Shown piece after piece: positions 1 through 9,151 of a DNA stretch of 14,430 bases. The position numbers and the translations under genes are program-made. Below the pieces are notes generated by a model. The model ran no database searches, was not told where the DNA came from, and saw only the letters and a program-made list of their open reading frames with translations. Origin of the DNA: UBA2767 sp964194535 (GTDB lineage Bacteria > Pseudomonadota > Alphaproteobacteria > Rhizobiales > Methyloligellaceae); NCBI GenBank assembly GCA_964194535.1, contig CAXMMX010000047.1, positions 1 through 14,430 of the forward strand. The letters are read 5' to 3'. The first letter of the stretch is position 1. Each line of letters opens with the position of its first letter.

Positions 1-710
1 AGCATGTAGGGCTCAAGGCGCTCCAGTATCCCTTCTCTCACATAGAGAAAACCCGTCCCGCGCGGACCGCGCAGGAACTTCCGCGCAGTGGCAGCCAGAT
101 AATCACAGCCAAGCTCCCCAACATCCACCGGCATCTGCCCAACCGCCTGGCACGCATCCAGCAGATAGGGAATGCCATGGGCTTTTGCGATACGGCCAAT
201 TTCCGCTGCCGGGTTCATCAAGCCGCCATTGGTGGGAATCCAGGTGATGGCTATGAGCATCACCGTTGTATCGATCATCTTTTCCAGGGCACGGGCGTCG
301 GTGGCCCCGCTGCCGTCACTTGGAATAACGTCAATCACGCAGCCGGTGCGTTTTTGCATTTGAAGATAGGCGATGTAATTCGCGGCATATTCTGCTTCCG
401 CCGTCAGGATGCGATCGCCCTCCTTCAGGTCCTGCGAGAAGAAAGCGTGCTGCCAGGCCACGGTTGCGTTCTCGACGAAGGCTATCTCGGATTTGTCCGC
501 GCCAATGAGCCGTGTGACGCTGGCGTAGGCCGCTTCAATACGATCATTCTCCTGCTCCTTGGCCTCGTAGCCGCCAATGCGCGCTTCCAGATCGATATGA
601 TCCTTGAGCGCATCTATGACGGGTTGAGGCATCAGCCCCGCACCTGCATTGTTGAGATGAACGCAATGGGCAACCCCGGGCGTGTCGGCCCGCAATTCAT
701 TGATATTCAT
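1..710 (-). CDS. Class V PLP-dependent aminotransferase/desulfurase-fold protein, C-terminus beyond the window edge
   Basis: The first 236 residues of a fold-type I, class V PLP enzyme are visible; the reading frame leaves the window at base 1. The N-terminus (MNINELRADTPGVAHCVHLN, then NAGAG) has the usual substrate-loop opening of this class. The segment TARKFLRGPRGTGFLYV carries the expected PLP-binding lysine at residue 211, preceded by the LLDACQAVGQ strand with the cofactor-binding aspartate. The start at 710 is supported by GAGGG 4 bases upstream. It begins only 7 bp after the stop of metH part 2, so it is very probably the last visible gene of the methionine operon. The region where a desulfurase cysteine would lie is outside the window, so desulfurase, lyase and aminotransferase activity cannot be told apart. 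Class assignment is firm; the substrate is unknown. A sulfur amino acid role is inferred only from the operon. Confidence 0.88.
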   Translation of the reverse strand, partial: MNINELRADTPGVAHCVHLNNAGAGLMPQPVIDALKDHIDLEARIGGYEAKEQENDRIEAAYASVTRLIGADKSEIAFVENATVAWQHAFFSQDLKEGDRILTAEAEYAANYIAYLQMQKRTGCVIDVIPSDGSGATDARALEKMIDTTVMLIAITWIPTNGGLMNPAAEIGRIAKAHGIPYLLDACQAVGQMPVDVGELGCDYLAATARKFLRGPRGTGFLYVREGILERLEPYM

Positions 711-717
711 TGTTCCC

Positions 718-3399
718 TCACGCCGCTTCGGTCTTGGCCCTTCGCGGATCATAATTCAGAATCGGCGCGAGCCATTTCTCGCAAGTCTCAATATCCCAGC
801 CCTTGCGGGCGGCATAATCTTGCGTCTGATCGCGTTCGATTTTACCGACGCCGAAATAGTGGCTGTCGGGATGCGAGAAATAGAGCCCGGACACGGATGA
901 AGCGGGCCACATGGCAAAACTCTCGGTGAGCTTGATACCGGTCTCTTTTTCCGCGTCAAGCAACTCGAACAGGGTACGCTTTTCGGTGTGGTCCGGCTGT
1001 GCGGGATAGCCGGGCGCAGGGCGGATGCCCTGGTATTTTTCACCGATCAGGTCTTCACGTGACAGTGTTTCGCCCGGCGCATAACCCCAAAGCTCCTTGC
1101 GCACCTTTTCATGCATCATTTCCGCGAAGGCTTCCGCCAGCCGGTCCGCGAGCGCTTTGAGCATGATTTGCGAATAGTCATCATGGGCTTCATCGAAGCG
1201 CTTGAGATGAGGCTCCTCGCCCAATCCGGTGGTCACCGCAAAGCCGCCGACATAGTCGGCGAGGCCGGTTTCTTTCGGCGCGAGAAAATCGGCCAATGCG
1301 GTATTGGCGCGCACGCCGTCACGGGCAATCTGCTGACGCAGGGAATGAAGAACCGCGAGGCGCTTCTTGCGGCTCTCATCGGTGTAAAGTTCGATATCGT
1401 CATCGCCGATCATGTTGGCGGGCCACAACCCCACCATGCCGTTGGCGGTGAGCCATTTCTCTTTCGTGATCTGGTCGAGCAAGGCTTGCGCATCCTCATA
1501 GAGACCGGTTGCCGCCTCGCCATATTTGTCGTCATCGAGAATGCGCGGATACTGCCCCTTCATCTCCCAGGTGGAAAAGAAGGGCGTCCAGTCGATGTAG
1601 GTGCGTATCTCGGCCAGATCGACATTCTTGAAGGTACGGGTGCCGGTGAAACCGGGGACGGGCGGTTGGTAGCCGCTCCAGTCGATCTTGACCTTGTTGC
1701 CTCGCGCCTTGTCGATCGCGGTGCGGCGCTTGGCTTTCTGACCCCGCGCATAGCCTTCCACGACACGCGCATAGTCCTGGCGTACACGCGCAATGAAACC
1801 CTCACGCTCTGTTTCGGACAGCAGGTTCGACGTCACGCCGACCGCGCGGCTAGCATCGACCACATAGATTGCCTGACCCTTGTTATAGTTGGGGTCGATC
1901 TTGACGGCTGTATGCAACTGGCTTGTTGTCGCGCCGCCTATGAGCAGCGGGACGTCCATACCTTCCCGCTCCATTTCCGCCGCGACATGGCACATCTCGT
2001 CAAGGCTCGGCGTGATCAGCCCCGACAGGCCGATGATATCGACTTTATTTTCGCGCGCGGTTTCGAGAATTTTCTGAGCTGGCACCATCACGCCAAGATC
2101 AATCACCTCGTAATTGTTGCACTGGAGCACAACGCCAACGATGTTCTTGCCGATGTCGTGCACATCGCCCTTCACCGTTGCGAGCAATATCTTCCCCGCT
2201 GCCGGCATATCTTCCAGGCCGAGCTCTTTCTTTTCCTTCTCCATATAGGGCATCAGGTGGGCCACCGACTGTTTCATGACCCGGGCGGATTTCACCACCT
2301 GGGGAAGAAACATCTTGCCAGAACCGAACAGGTCGCCGACCACGTTCATGCCGTCCATCAGCGGCCCTTCGATCACGTGCAGCGGGCGAGCGGCCTGCTG
2401 CCTCGCTTCTTCGGTGTCTTCCACGATATAGGTGGCGATGCCATTGACGAGGGCATGGGTGAGCCGCTCCTCCACCGGCGCCACGCGCCATGACAAGTCT
2501 TCCTCGCGTTTTTTGCCGCCCCGCCCCTTGTAGCGCTCGGCCGCTTCCAGCAGACGGTCGGTGGCGTCATCGCGCCGGTTGAGAATGACGTCTTCCACGA
2601 TATCCCGCAGCTCCGGCTTGATGTCCTCGTAGATCGCGAGTTGGCCCGCATTGACGATGCCCATATCCATACCCGCCTGAATGGCGTGATACAGGAACAC
2701 CGAGTGCATCGCCTCGCGCACCAGGTTGTTACCGCGGAAGGAAAAGGAGAGATTTGAGACCCCGCCCGACACATGAACGTAGGGGAGTTTCTTTTTTATT
2801 TTCCGTGTTGCCTCAATGTAATCAACGGCATAGCTGTTATGCTCTTCGATACCGGTCGCGACCGGGAAGATATTAGGATCGAAAATAATATCCTCAGCCG
2901 GGAAGCCTATTTTTTCAGTGAGCAGCTTGTAGGCACGCTCACAAATTTCGAACTTGCGATCCAGCGTGTCGGCTTGCCCGACCTCGTCAAACGCCATGAT
3001 TACGACCGCCGCGCCATAGCGCAGGACTTTTTTGGCATGTTCAAGGAAGGGCTCCTCCCCTTCCTTCATGCTGATGGAATTGACGATCGGTTTTCCCTGC
3101 ACGCATTTGAGACCTGCTTCGATAACCGACCATTTCGATGAATCGATCATCACCGGCACGCGTGAGATGTCCGGCTCCGCCGCGATCAGCTTGAGAAAGG
3201 TCTCCATAGCCTGTTCGGAGTCAAGCAGGCCCTCATCCATGTTGACGTCGATAATCTGAGCGCCGTTCTCAACCTGCTGGCGTGCGACCTCAACCGCGGC
3301 CGTGTAGTCGTCCGCCTCGATCAGCTTGCGGAACCTGGCCGAGCCGGTGACGTTCGTCCGCTCGCCAATGTTGATGAATGTGGAGCCTGCGTTGGTCAT
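718..3399 (-). CDS. metH: Cobalamin-dependent methionine synthase, folate/B12/reactivation subunit (split MetH, part 2)
   Basis: This 893-residue protein corresponds to MetH without its homocysteine domain. It takes the methyl group from 5-methyltetrahydrofolate on to cobalamin for transfer to homocysteine held by the partner protein. Domains in order: pterin/folate-binding barrel (about 1-270, with NIGERTNVTGSARF at 10-23), B12 cap helices (about 305-395, ending in the LMPYMEKEKKEL segment), Rossmann B12 domain (about 400-530, with DVHDIG giving the lower-ligand His414), and a complete SAM-binding reactivation domain (about 565-893, with RPAPGYP at 793-799). The reactivation domain implies that a flavodoxin- or ferredoxin-type reductant and SAM are used for repair. 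The gap to part 1 is 24 bp and holds a modest AAAAAGG ribosome site. Both parts lie in the same reading frame, separated by one TAA and eight codons. Confidence 0.97.
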   Translation of the reverse strand: MTNAGSTFINIGERTNVTGSARFRKLIEADDYTAAVEVARQQVENGAQIIDVNMDEGLLDSEQAMETFLKLIAAEPDISRVPVMIDSSKWSVIEAGLKCVQGKPIVNSISMKEGEEPFLEHAKKVLRYGAAVVIMAFDEVGQADTLDRKFEICERAYKLLTEKIGFPAEDIIFDPNIFPVATGIEEHNSYAVDYIEATRKIKKKLPYVHVSGGVSNLSFSFRGNNLVREAMHSVFLYHAIQAGMDMGIVNAGQLAIYEDIKPELRDIVEDVILNRRDDATDRLLEAAERYKGRGGKKREEDLSWRVAPVEERLTHALVNGIATYIVEDTEEARQQAARPLHVIEGPLMDGMNVVGDLFGSGKMFLPQVVKSARVMKQSVAHLMPYMEKEKKELGLEDMPAAGKILLATVKGDVHDIGKNIVGVVLQCNNYEVIDLGVMVPAQKILETARENKVDIIGLSGLITPSLDEMCHVAAEMEREGMDVPLLIGGATTSQLHTAVKIDPNYNKGQAIYVVDASRAVGVTSNLLSETEREGFIARVRQDYARVVEGYARGQKAKRRTAIDKARGNKVKIDWSGYQPPVPGFTGTRTFKNVDLAEIRTYIDWTPFFSTWEMKGQYPRILDDDKYGEAATGLYEDAQALLDQITKEKWLTANGMVGLWPANMIGDDDIELYTDESRKKRLAVLHSLRQQIARDGVRANTALADFLAPKETGLADYVGGFAVTTGLGEEPHLKRFDEAHDDYSQIMLKALADRLAEAFAEMMHEKVRKELWGYAPGETLSREDLIGEKYQGIRPAPGYPAQPDHTEKRTLFELLDAEKETGIKLTESFAMWPASSVSGLYFSHPDSHYFGVGKIERDQTQDYAARKGWDIETCEKWLAPILNYDPRRAKTEAA

Positions 3400-3423
3400 G
3401 AACGCAATACGCCTTTTTTTCGG

Positions 3424-4481
<1,058 letters not shown>

Positions 4482-4485
<4 letters not shown>

Positions 4486-5399
4486 TGCACCACCTCTTCT
4501 TTCGCATGCACTTTCGGCCTTATACCCAGCAGGTGACATATGGCGAAAACCAGATCGGCCCTGTTCAGCGTGTAGAAGTGGAAATCGCTAACCCCTTGCG
4601 CAGCCAGGTCCGATGCCTGTTCCGCGGCAATGGTCGCGGCAACGAGTTTGCGGGTCTCGGGATCGTCATCCAGGCCTTCAAACTGATTGGCAATCCGGCT
4701 GGGCATATGTGTGCCGCAGGCGCTTGCAAACTTCGCCACCTGATTAAAGTTCAGGATCGGGATAAAGCCCGGTGTGATGGGAATGTCGATGCCCGCCGCG
4801 CGAACCCGGTCCAGGTAACGAAAGTAAAGATCGTTATCGAAAAAGAATTGGGTGATCGCCCGCGTGGCGCCCGCATCGACTTTCGCCTTCAGCATGTCGA
4901 TGTCGGCGGCAACATCCGGGCTGTCCGGGTGCCTCTCGGGATATGCCGAGACAGACACCTCAAAATCGGCAATGTCCTTTATGCCCGCAATCAGGTCGGC
5001 GGCATTGACATAACCTTGCGGGTGCGGCGCGTAACCGCCCGTACTCTCGGGCGGGTCGCCGCGCAGCGCAACAATATGGCGCACGCCAAGCTCCCAGTAA
5101 TCCTTGATGACCGCATCAATCTCGCTGCGCGTGGCGCCGATACATGTCAGATGCGCCGCCGGCGTGAGCGATGTCTCCTTCAGGATACGGGCAATCGTGG
5201 CGTGGGTGCGCTCGCGCGTGGAGCCGCCCGCACCATAGGTCACCGAAATAAAATGAGGATCCAACGGCTCAAGACGGCGAATGGAGCGCCAAAGCTTCTG
5301 TTCCATCTTCTCGGTTTTGGGTGGGAAGAACTCGAATGAAATGCGCATCTCGCCATCCTTTTCTGTGAACCGCCGCTGGCTGTTTGATTTGAGCATCAT
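4482..5399 (-). CDS. metF: Methylenetetrahydrofolate reductase
   Basis: This 305-residue flavoprotein reduces 5,10-methylenetetrahydrofolate to 5-methyltetrahydrofolate, the methyl donor used by the two MetH proteins encoded next. Hallmarks are SFEFFPPK at 21-28 (Glu23 equals the catalytic Glu28 of E. coli MetF), LRGD at 112-115 (Asp115, flavin tuning), and TQFFFD at 183-188 (Gln184, folate contact). Length fits the family (about 290-305). Two tandem ATGs (5399 and 5396) follow GGAGG by about 7 bases; the first overlaps the regulator stop as ATGA, so 5399 is chosen. A longer frame to 5471 lies inside the regulator gene and is not needed. The 3' end overlaps metH part 1 by 4 bp, which suggests translational coupling through the pathway. 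Confidence 0.97.
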
Positions 5400-6412
5400 T
5401 GGGCGGCCTCCAGTTTTCCCGCGCTCCGCCGTGTCCGCGCGGCAGGCTTTCCGGCCTTCTCCGCCAGCCACAAGGATACGGTAAGCTTTTCCGCGCCCTC
5501 ATCGCTTTGCGGGTCCAGATTGCGGCTCGCCGCCAGCTTCAGCCCCGAAGATGCAATCCAGTCGGCCACCTGTCCCGGCTCAAGTCCAAGACGGCGATGG
5601 GCGTGGTTTTCGCGCAGGAACTCTAGTTCGTGGGGTGCAAAATCGACGACCAGCAATTTGCCGCCAGGCGCCAGGATGCGGGCCGCTTCTTTCAGTGCGC
5701 TCAAAGGGTCGTCAAGAAAATGCAGCACCTGGTGCAGCACCACCACATCCACATCGCCGTCGGCGAAGCTCAAGGAGAACAGGTCACCCTGGCGCACCTG
5801 GCAATGGCTCAAGCCGGCCGCTTCGAGCTTGGCCCGCGCATAGGCCAGCATATCGCGATTGATATCGATACCGACGGCATGATTTACCCGGCTGGCGAAC
5901 AGCTCCAGCATGCGCCCGGTGCCCGTGCCGAGATCGACTAAATAGTCGAATGATCCCGCACCAATGGCGTCGAGCATTGCCTGCTCGACCTCATCTTCAG
6001 CAACATGCAGGGAGCGAATGACATCCCATTCGGATGCATGCTCCTTGAAGTAGGCCTGTGCGGTTTCAGCCCGCTCGCGCATGACCGCTTCTGCTCGTGC
6101 GCGGTCGCGCTCAAGGTCAGGATCAGACTTATCGAGCGAATTGACAATCGCCCGCGCCAGTTCCCCGGCCTCCCCGGCGCCGGCAAGACGGAAAAATACC
6201 CAGCTTCCCTCGCGAAACCGTTCGATGAGGCCAGCCTCCGTCAGCAGCTTCAAATGTCTCGAAATCCGCGGCTGGCTCTGTCCCAGGATGCGCGTCAGGT
6301 CCTTGACGTTGAGTTCCCCGCCCGCAAGCAACGCCAGCAGACGCAGACGGGTTGACTCACCCGCGGCCTTCAAACCTGAAAGAAGCTGCATTGTCGACAT
6401 TTGCTCGGCCAT
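5396..6412 (-). CDS. sahR: ArsR-family regulator fused to a SAM-methyltransferase-like domain (SahR-type)
   Basis: The 338-residue protein has an N-terminal ArsR winged helix (about 5-85), with the recognition helix near SQPRISRHLKLLTEAGLI (46-63). A class I methyltransferase-like domain follows (about 120-290), with the nucleotide-binding loop DLGTGTG at 160-166 and acidic GIDIN at 181-185. The ELNVKDL segment has no cysteines where metal-sensing ArsR proteins keep theirs, so this is not a metal sensor. Known biology: SahR proteins with this architecture repress SAM-cycle genes and let go of DNA when S-adenosylhomocysteine binds the methyltransferase-like domain. Here the gene heads the metF-metH operon and a 24-bp palindrome sits in its own promoter, which fits autoregulation. 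The basic tail (RTRRSAGK) is probably disordered. A methylating enzyme role is a less likely alternative. Confidence 0.93.
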   Translation of the reverse strand: MAEQMSTMQLLSGLKAAGESTRLRLLALLAGGELNVKDLTRILGQSQPRISRHLKLLTEAGLIERFREGSWVFFRLAGAGEAGELARAIVNSLDKSDPDLERDRARAEAVMRERAETAQAYFKEHASEWDVIRSLHVAEDEVEQAMLDAIGAGSFDYLVDLGTGTGRMLELFASRVNHAVGIDINRDMLAYARAKLEAAGLSHCQVRQGDLFSLSFADGDVDVVVLHQVLHFLDDPLSALKEAARILAPGGKLLVVDFAPHELEFLRENHAHRRLGLEPGQVADWIASSGLKLAASRNLDPQSDEGAEKLTVSLWLAEKAGKPAARTRRSAGKLEAAQ

Positions 6413-6461
6413 GACATCTCAACGGCGCGGTTCTGCACTGAGTGTTAAAACGATAGAGCAA

Positions 6462-6489
6462 AACATATAAATATATCTTTATATGTCAA
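6462..6489 (-). promoter_or_regulatory. Candidate sigma-70 promoter of the sahR-metF-metH operon
   Basis: Read on the minus strand, a perfect TTGACA (6489-6484) is followed after 16 bases by TATGTT (6467-6462), a fair -10 element. The leader to the ATG would be about 45 bases. The palindromic operator overlaps both boxes, so bound repressor would exclude RNA polymerase. The -10 choice is uncertain by one base. Confidence 0.6.
6463..6486. promoter_or_regulatory. Probable SahR operator, 24-bp AT-rich palindrome
   Basis: The left arm ACATATAAA and the right arm TTTATATGT are exact inverted repeats. Across the 24 bases, 11 of 12 position pairs are complementary; the only break is the T/C pair at 6472/6477. 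It is 50 bp upstream of the regulator start and covers the promoter spacer. The size, symmetry and position are what a dimeric ArsR-type repressor would use, and it resembles SahR motifs as I remember them. No second copy was noticed elsewhere in the window. Confidence 0.85.
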
Positions 6490-6541
6490 GGATGAATGTA
6501 AATATCCAGCTTGGTTTGTTCTCGCTGCGTTGTTGGTTTTT

Positions 6542-6666
6542 TTTCGCTCACGGCTATTCCGCTTCGCGGGCCTGCGCGGGCGCGCGCTTTCGCGCGGCGG
6601 CCGTTCGGCCTTGCCTCGGCAGCGCCTCGGTCTTTCGCTCACGGCTATTCCGCTTCGCGGGCCTGC
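6542..6666. repeat. GC-rich intergenic element with a 34-bp exact direct repeat and several hairpins
   Basis: The 34 bases at 6542-6575 recur exactly at 6633-6666 (offset 91). Each copy contains CCGC-TTC-GCGG, a small hairpin. Between the copies lie two perfect hairpins: CGCGCG-CTTT-CGCGCG (6581-6596) and GGCC-GTTC-GGCC (6599-6610). Translated, the region gives only low-complexity Arg/Pro-rich frames without ribosome sites, so I do not call a gene. It sits between the ettA 3' end and the sahR promoter and looks like a dispersed intergenic repeat family (REP-like); family membership is inferred. Confidence 0.7.
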
Positions 6667-6690
6667 CACAAGCGACCCAAGCGCCCAGTC

Positions 6691-8346
6691 CTACCGCCTG
6701 AATTTCTTGTATTTAATGCGTTTCGGGATGATCGAGTCCTCCCCAAGGCGGCGCTTCTTGTCTTCCTCATATTCGGCGAAGTTGCCCTCGAACCACTCGA
6801 CGTGTGAATCGCCTTCAAAGGCCAGCATATGGGTGGCGATGCGGTCGAGGAAGAACCGGTCATGGGAGATGATGACGGCGCAGCCGGCGAAATCCTCCAG
6901 CGCGGCTTCCAGCGCCGACAGGGTTTCGGTGTCGAGATCGTTGGTCGGTTCGTCAAGCAGCAGCAAGTTTGCGCCTGATTTCAGCATGTTGGCAAGGTGG
7001 ACCCGGTTGCGCTCACCGCCCGAAAGCTGACCCACTTTTTGCTGCTGGTCGCCGCCCTTGAAATTGAACCAGCTCACATAAGCGCGAGACGGCACTTCAC
7101 GCGGCCCCAGTTGGATGATGTCGCTGCCGCCGGAAATTTCCTCCCACACGGTCTTGGCGTCATCAAGCGCGTCGCGACTCTGGTCGACGTAACCTATGTC
7201 AACGGTGTCACCTATGCGAATGGCACCGCCATCGGGCTCCTCCCGCCCCGTGATCATCCGGAACAGCGTCGTCTTGCCCGCGCCGTTTGGGCCGATGACG
7301 CCGACGATGCCGCCGGGGGGAAGTTTGAAGTTCAAATCCTCTATCAGCAGCCTGTCGCCGAAGCCCTTGTTGAGCCCCTCGGTTTCGATCACCAGATCGC
7401 CGAGCCGGGGACCGGGCGGTATCTGGATTTGCGCGCGCCGGTGCATCTGCTTTCCAGCTTCGGCAAGCAACTCGTCATAAGCACGGAAACGCGCTTTCGA
7501 TTTCGCCTGCCGGGCACGGGGGCTGGCCTGAATCCATTCCAGTTCGCGCGAGAGCGTCTTCTGCTTTGCGTCTTCCTCGCGTGCCTCCTGCTCAAGACGC
7601 TTTGCCTTCTGCCCAAGCCATGAGGAATAATTACCCTGGTAGGGAATCCCCAGCCCCCGGTCCAGCTCCAGCGTCCAGCTGGTGAGGTTGTCGAGGAAAT
7701 AGCGGTCATGGGTCACCATGATCACGCATCCCGAGTAAGCCTGCAGATGCCCTTCAAGCCAAGCGACCGTTTCTGCGTCAAGATGGTTGGTGGGCTCGTC
7801 CAGCAGCAGAATGTCGGGCGCCGACAGCAACAGTTTACACAGCGCAACGCGGCGTTTCTCACCGCCCGACAGGCTGCTCACATCCGTGTCGCCTTCGGGG
7901 CAGCGCAGCGCGTCCATCGCCATCTCGACTTTCGAGTCCAGATCCCACAGGTCCTGCGCTTCGATCTGGTCCTGGAGCTCGGCCATTTCTTCCGCCGTGT
8001 CGTCGGAATAATTTACGGCGAGCTCATTGTAACGCTCAAGCAAGGCCTTTCTTTCGCTTACGCCTTCCATGACATTGCCCAACACGTCTTTGGCGGGGTC
8101 AAGTTCCGGCTCCTGTGACAGATAGCCGACATTGATCCCCTCCGCCGACCATGCCTCTCCGATAAACTCGGTATCGAGCCCGGCCATGATTTTCATCAGC
8201 GTGGATTTGCCCGCGCCGTTGATACCGACGACGCCAATCTTGGCGTCAGGCAAAAACGACAGTGAAATGTCTTTCAGAACCTGCTTGCCGCCGGGATAGG
8301 TCTTGCCCAGCTTCTGCATCGTGAAAACATATTGGGGAGTGGCCAT
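6691..8346 (-). CDS. ettA: Energy-dependent translational throttle protein EttA (ABC-F ATPase)
   Basis: This 551-residue soluble ABC-F protein has two ATPase cassettes and no membrane segments. EttA binds the ribosomal E site and gates entry into elongation according to the ATP/ADP ratio. Cassette 1 has Walker A GINGAGKST (41-49), signature LSGGE (159-163) and DEPTNHLD (183-190). The linker with NYSSWL...KAKRLEQEAREE (about 239-310) is the P-site-tRNA interaction motif region. Cassette 2 has GPNGAGKTT (352-360), LSGGE (441-445) and DEPTNDLD (465-472). The end PKRIKYKKFR closely matches E. coli EttA, and similarity is high along the full length. The ATG at 8346 giving MATPQYVFTMQKLGK is preferred over a TTG at 8364 because EttA proteins start this way. 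No clear intrinsic terminator follows the stop. It appears to be a single-gene unit. Confidence 0.96.
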   Translation of the reverse strand: MATPQYVFTMQKLGKTYPGGKQVLKDISLSFLPDAKIGVVGINGAGKSTLMKIMAGLDTEFIGEAWSAEGINVGYLSQEPELDPAKDVLGNVMEGVSERKALLERYNELAVNYSDDTAEEMAELQDQIEAQDLWDLDSKVEMAMDALRCPEGDTDVSSLSGGEKRRVALCKLLLSAPDILLLDEPTNHLDAETVAWLEGHLQAYSGCVIMVTHDRYFLDNLTSWTLELDRGLGIPYQGNYSSWLGQKAKRLEQEAREEDAKQKTLSRELEWIQASPRARQAKSKARFRAYDELLAEAGKQMHRRAQIQIPPGPRLGDLVIETEGLNKGFGDRLLIEDLNFKLPPGGIVGVIGPNGAGKTTLFRMITGREEPDGGAIRIGDTVDIGYVDQSRDALDDAKTVWEEISGGSDIIQLGPREVPSRAYVSWFNFKGGDQQQKVGQLSGGERNRVHLANMLKSGANLLLLDEPTNDLDTETLSALEAALEDFAGCAVIISHDRFFLDRIATHMLAFEGDSHVEWFEGNFAEYEEDKKRRLGEDSIIPKRIKYKKFRR

Positions 8347-8436
8347 GGAGAATGTCGCCTGCAAATTCTGTGTGTGGATTGTCAGAGGTTTTGCCGCCTT
8401 CTAATCGATTGATGCGTGTGCAGCAAGCGCACATGC

Positions 8437-8471
8437 AAAAACGCCACCCCGGTTTCACAACCGGGATGGCG
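8437..8471 (-). terminator. Intrinsic terminator of the secreted-protein gene
   Basis: Arms 8442-8454 (CGCCACCCCGGTT) and 8459-8471 (AACCGGGATGGCG) pair over 13 positions with one mismatch and a 4-base loop. On the minus strand the hairpin is followed by TTTTTG, and it lies 39 bp past the stop at 8510. No T-tract follows on the plus strand, so it acts on the minus strand only. Confidence 0.78.
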
Positions 8472-8882
8472 CCATACTCCCCCACTTTCCAATCGCTTTG
8501 GCATACTGACTAGCCGCGGCGATTGACCCTGCGATTGATTCTCAGGGAACGCTTCTTGGTGTTGCGCTTGATAAACACCTTTTTGTCGTTGCGCTTGAAC
8601 TGCACCTTCTTGTTGTTGCGCTTGATCCGAAGCTTCTTGCCGTTGCTAACCTGGTTGCCCCAGAGCGACTTGTCACGGGAGCTGTTCTTTTTCCACTTCT
8701 TACCCTTTTTACCAAGATGGTCGTGATGGCCGTCATGGCCCTGATTGCCGCTGCAATTCTCAAACTTCGAGTTGCAGAACGGGGGAATGACGTCATTTTC
8801 CGTGATCGACCGGGGACGCTGGTTCGGCTTGCGCGGAGGCGGCAAGCCACGGTCACCAGTCGGTTTCGCGGTGCCACGAGCA

Positions 8883-9016
8883 GGCGGCAGTGCGGTGTTG
8901 CCGGTCGGGAGCGAGCTGCTCGACGACGTACCGCGTGAAGGCGGCAGCGCGGTATTTCCGGTCGGCAGAGAACTGCTCGAGCTTGTGCCACGCGCCGGCG
9001 GCAGTGCGGTATTTCC
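8883..9016 (-). repeat. 57-bp tandem repeat within the secreted-protein gene
   Basis: Two full 57-bp units and a partial third (starts 8883, 8940, 8997) encode the 19-residue period with GNTALPP, a small arginine step (ARGT or SRGT) and a run of serines. The copies differ at scattered bases, mostly silent, which suggests the protein sequence was under selection before the frame was interrupted. Confidence 0.8.
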
Positions 9017-9148
9017 GCCACCTACAGGCGTTCCCGTCACCCGGCGACCGCGCCCGGGGCCAGTAGGCGTAATCGTGCCACGCCCGATCTTCCGGGCTTC
9101 CTTGCTGATGACGCGTCCGGCACGCTCTGTAGCGTCAGCGCCAATCTT

Positions 9149-9151
9149 TCA
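9149..9151 (-). other. In-frame TGA stop at codon 53 of the secreted-protein frame
   Basis: The context is GAT GTC TGA AAG ATT GGC. Other genes here end in TGA (metF, metH part 2, the regulator), so TGA is a normal stop in this genome. The following base is A, not the C that favours read-through. A tryptophan (TGG), arginine (CGA) or serine (TCA) codon is one base away. Confidence 0.9.

Noticed and set aside
1111..2493. 460-codon plus-strand frame within metH part 2
   Set aside because: It is antisense to a clearly conserved MetH region. The His/Arg/Asp-rich composition is typical of a shadow frame in GC-rich DNA.
6542..6666. CRISPR array
   Set aside because: There are only two copies of a 34-bp repeat, the spacing is 57 bp of hairpin-rich DNA, and there are no cas genes. 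It fits an intergenic palindromic element better.
8510..9040. Independent 176-residue gene starting at the GTG 9040
   Set aside because: The GTG has no ribosome site and is a valine within a continuous frame that extends upstream to the signal peptide. It is better seen as the downstream part of the interrupted gene.
9100..9151. Selenocysteine at the in-frame TGA
   Set aside because: No convincing bacterial SECIS hairpin follows the TGA, and the protein resembles no selenoprotein. A nonsense change or error is simpler.
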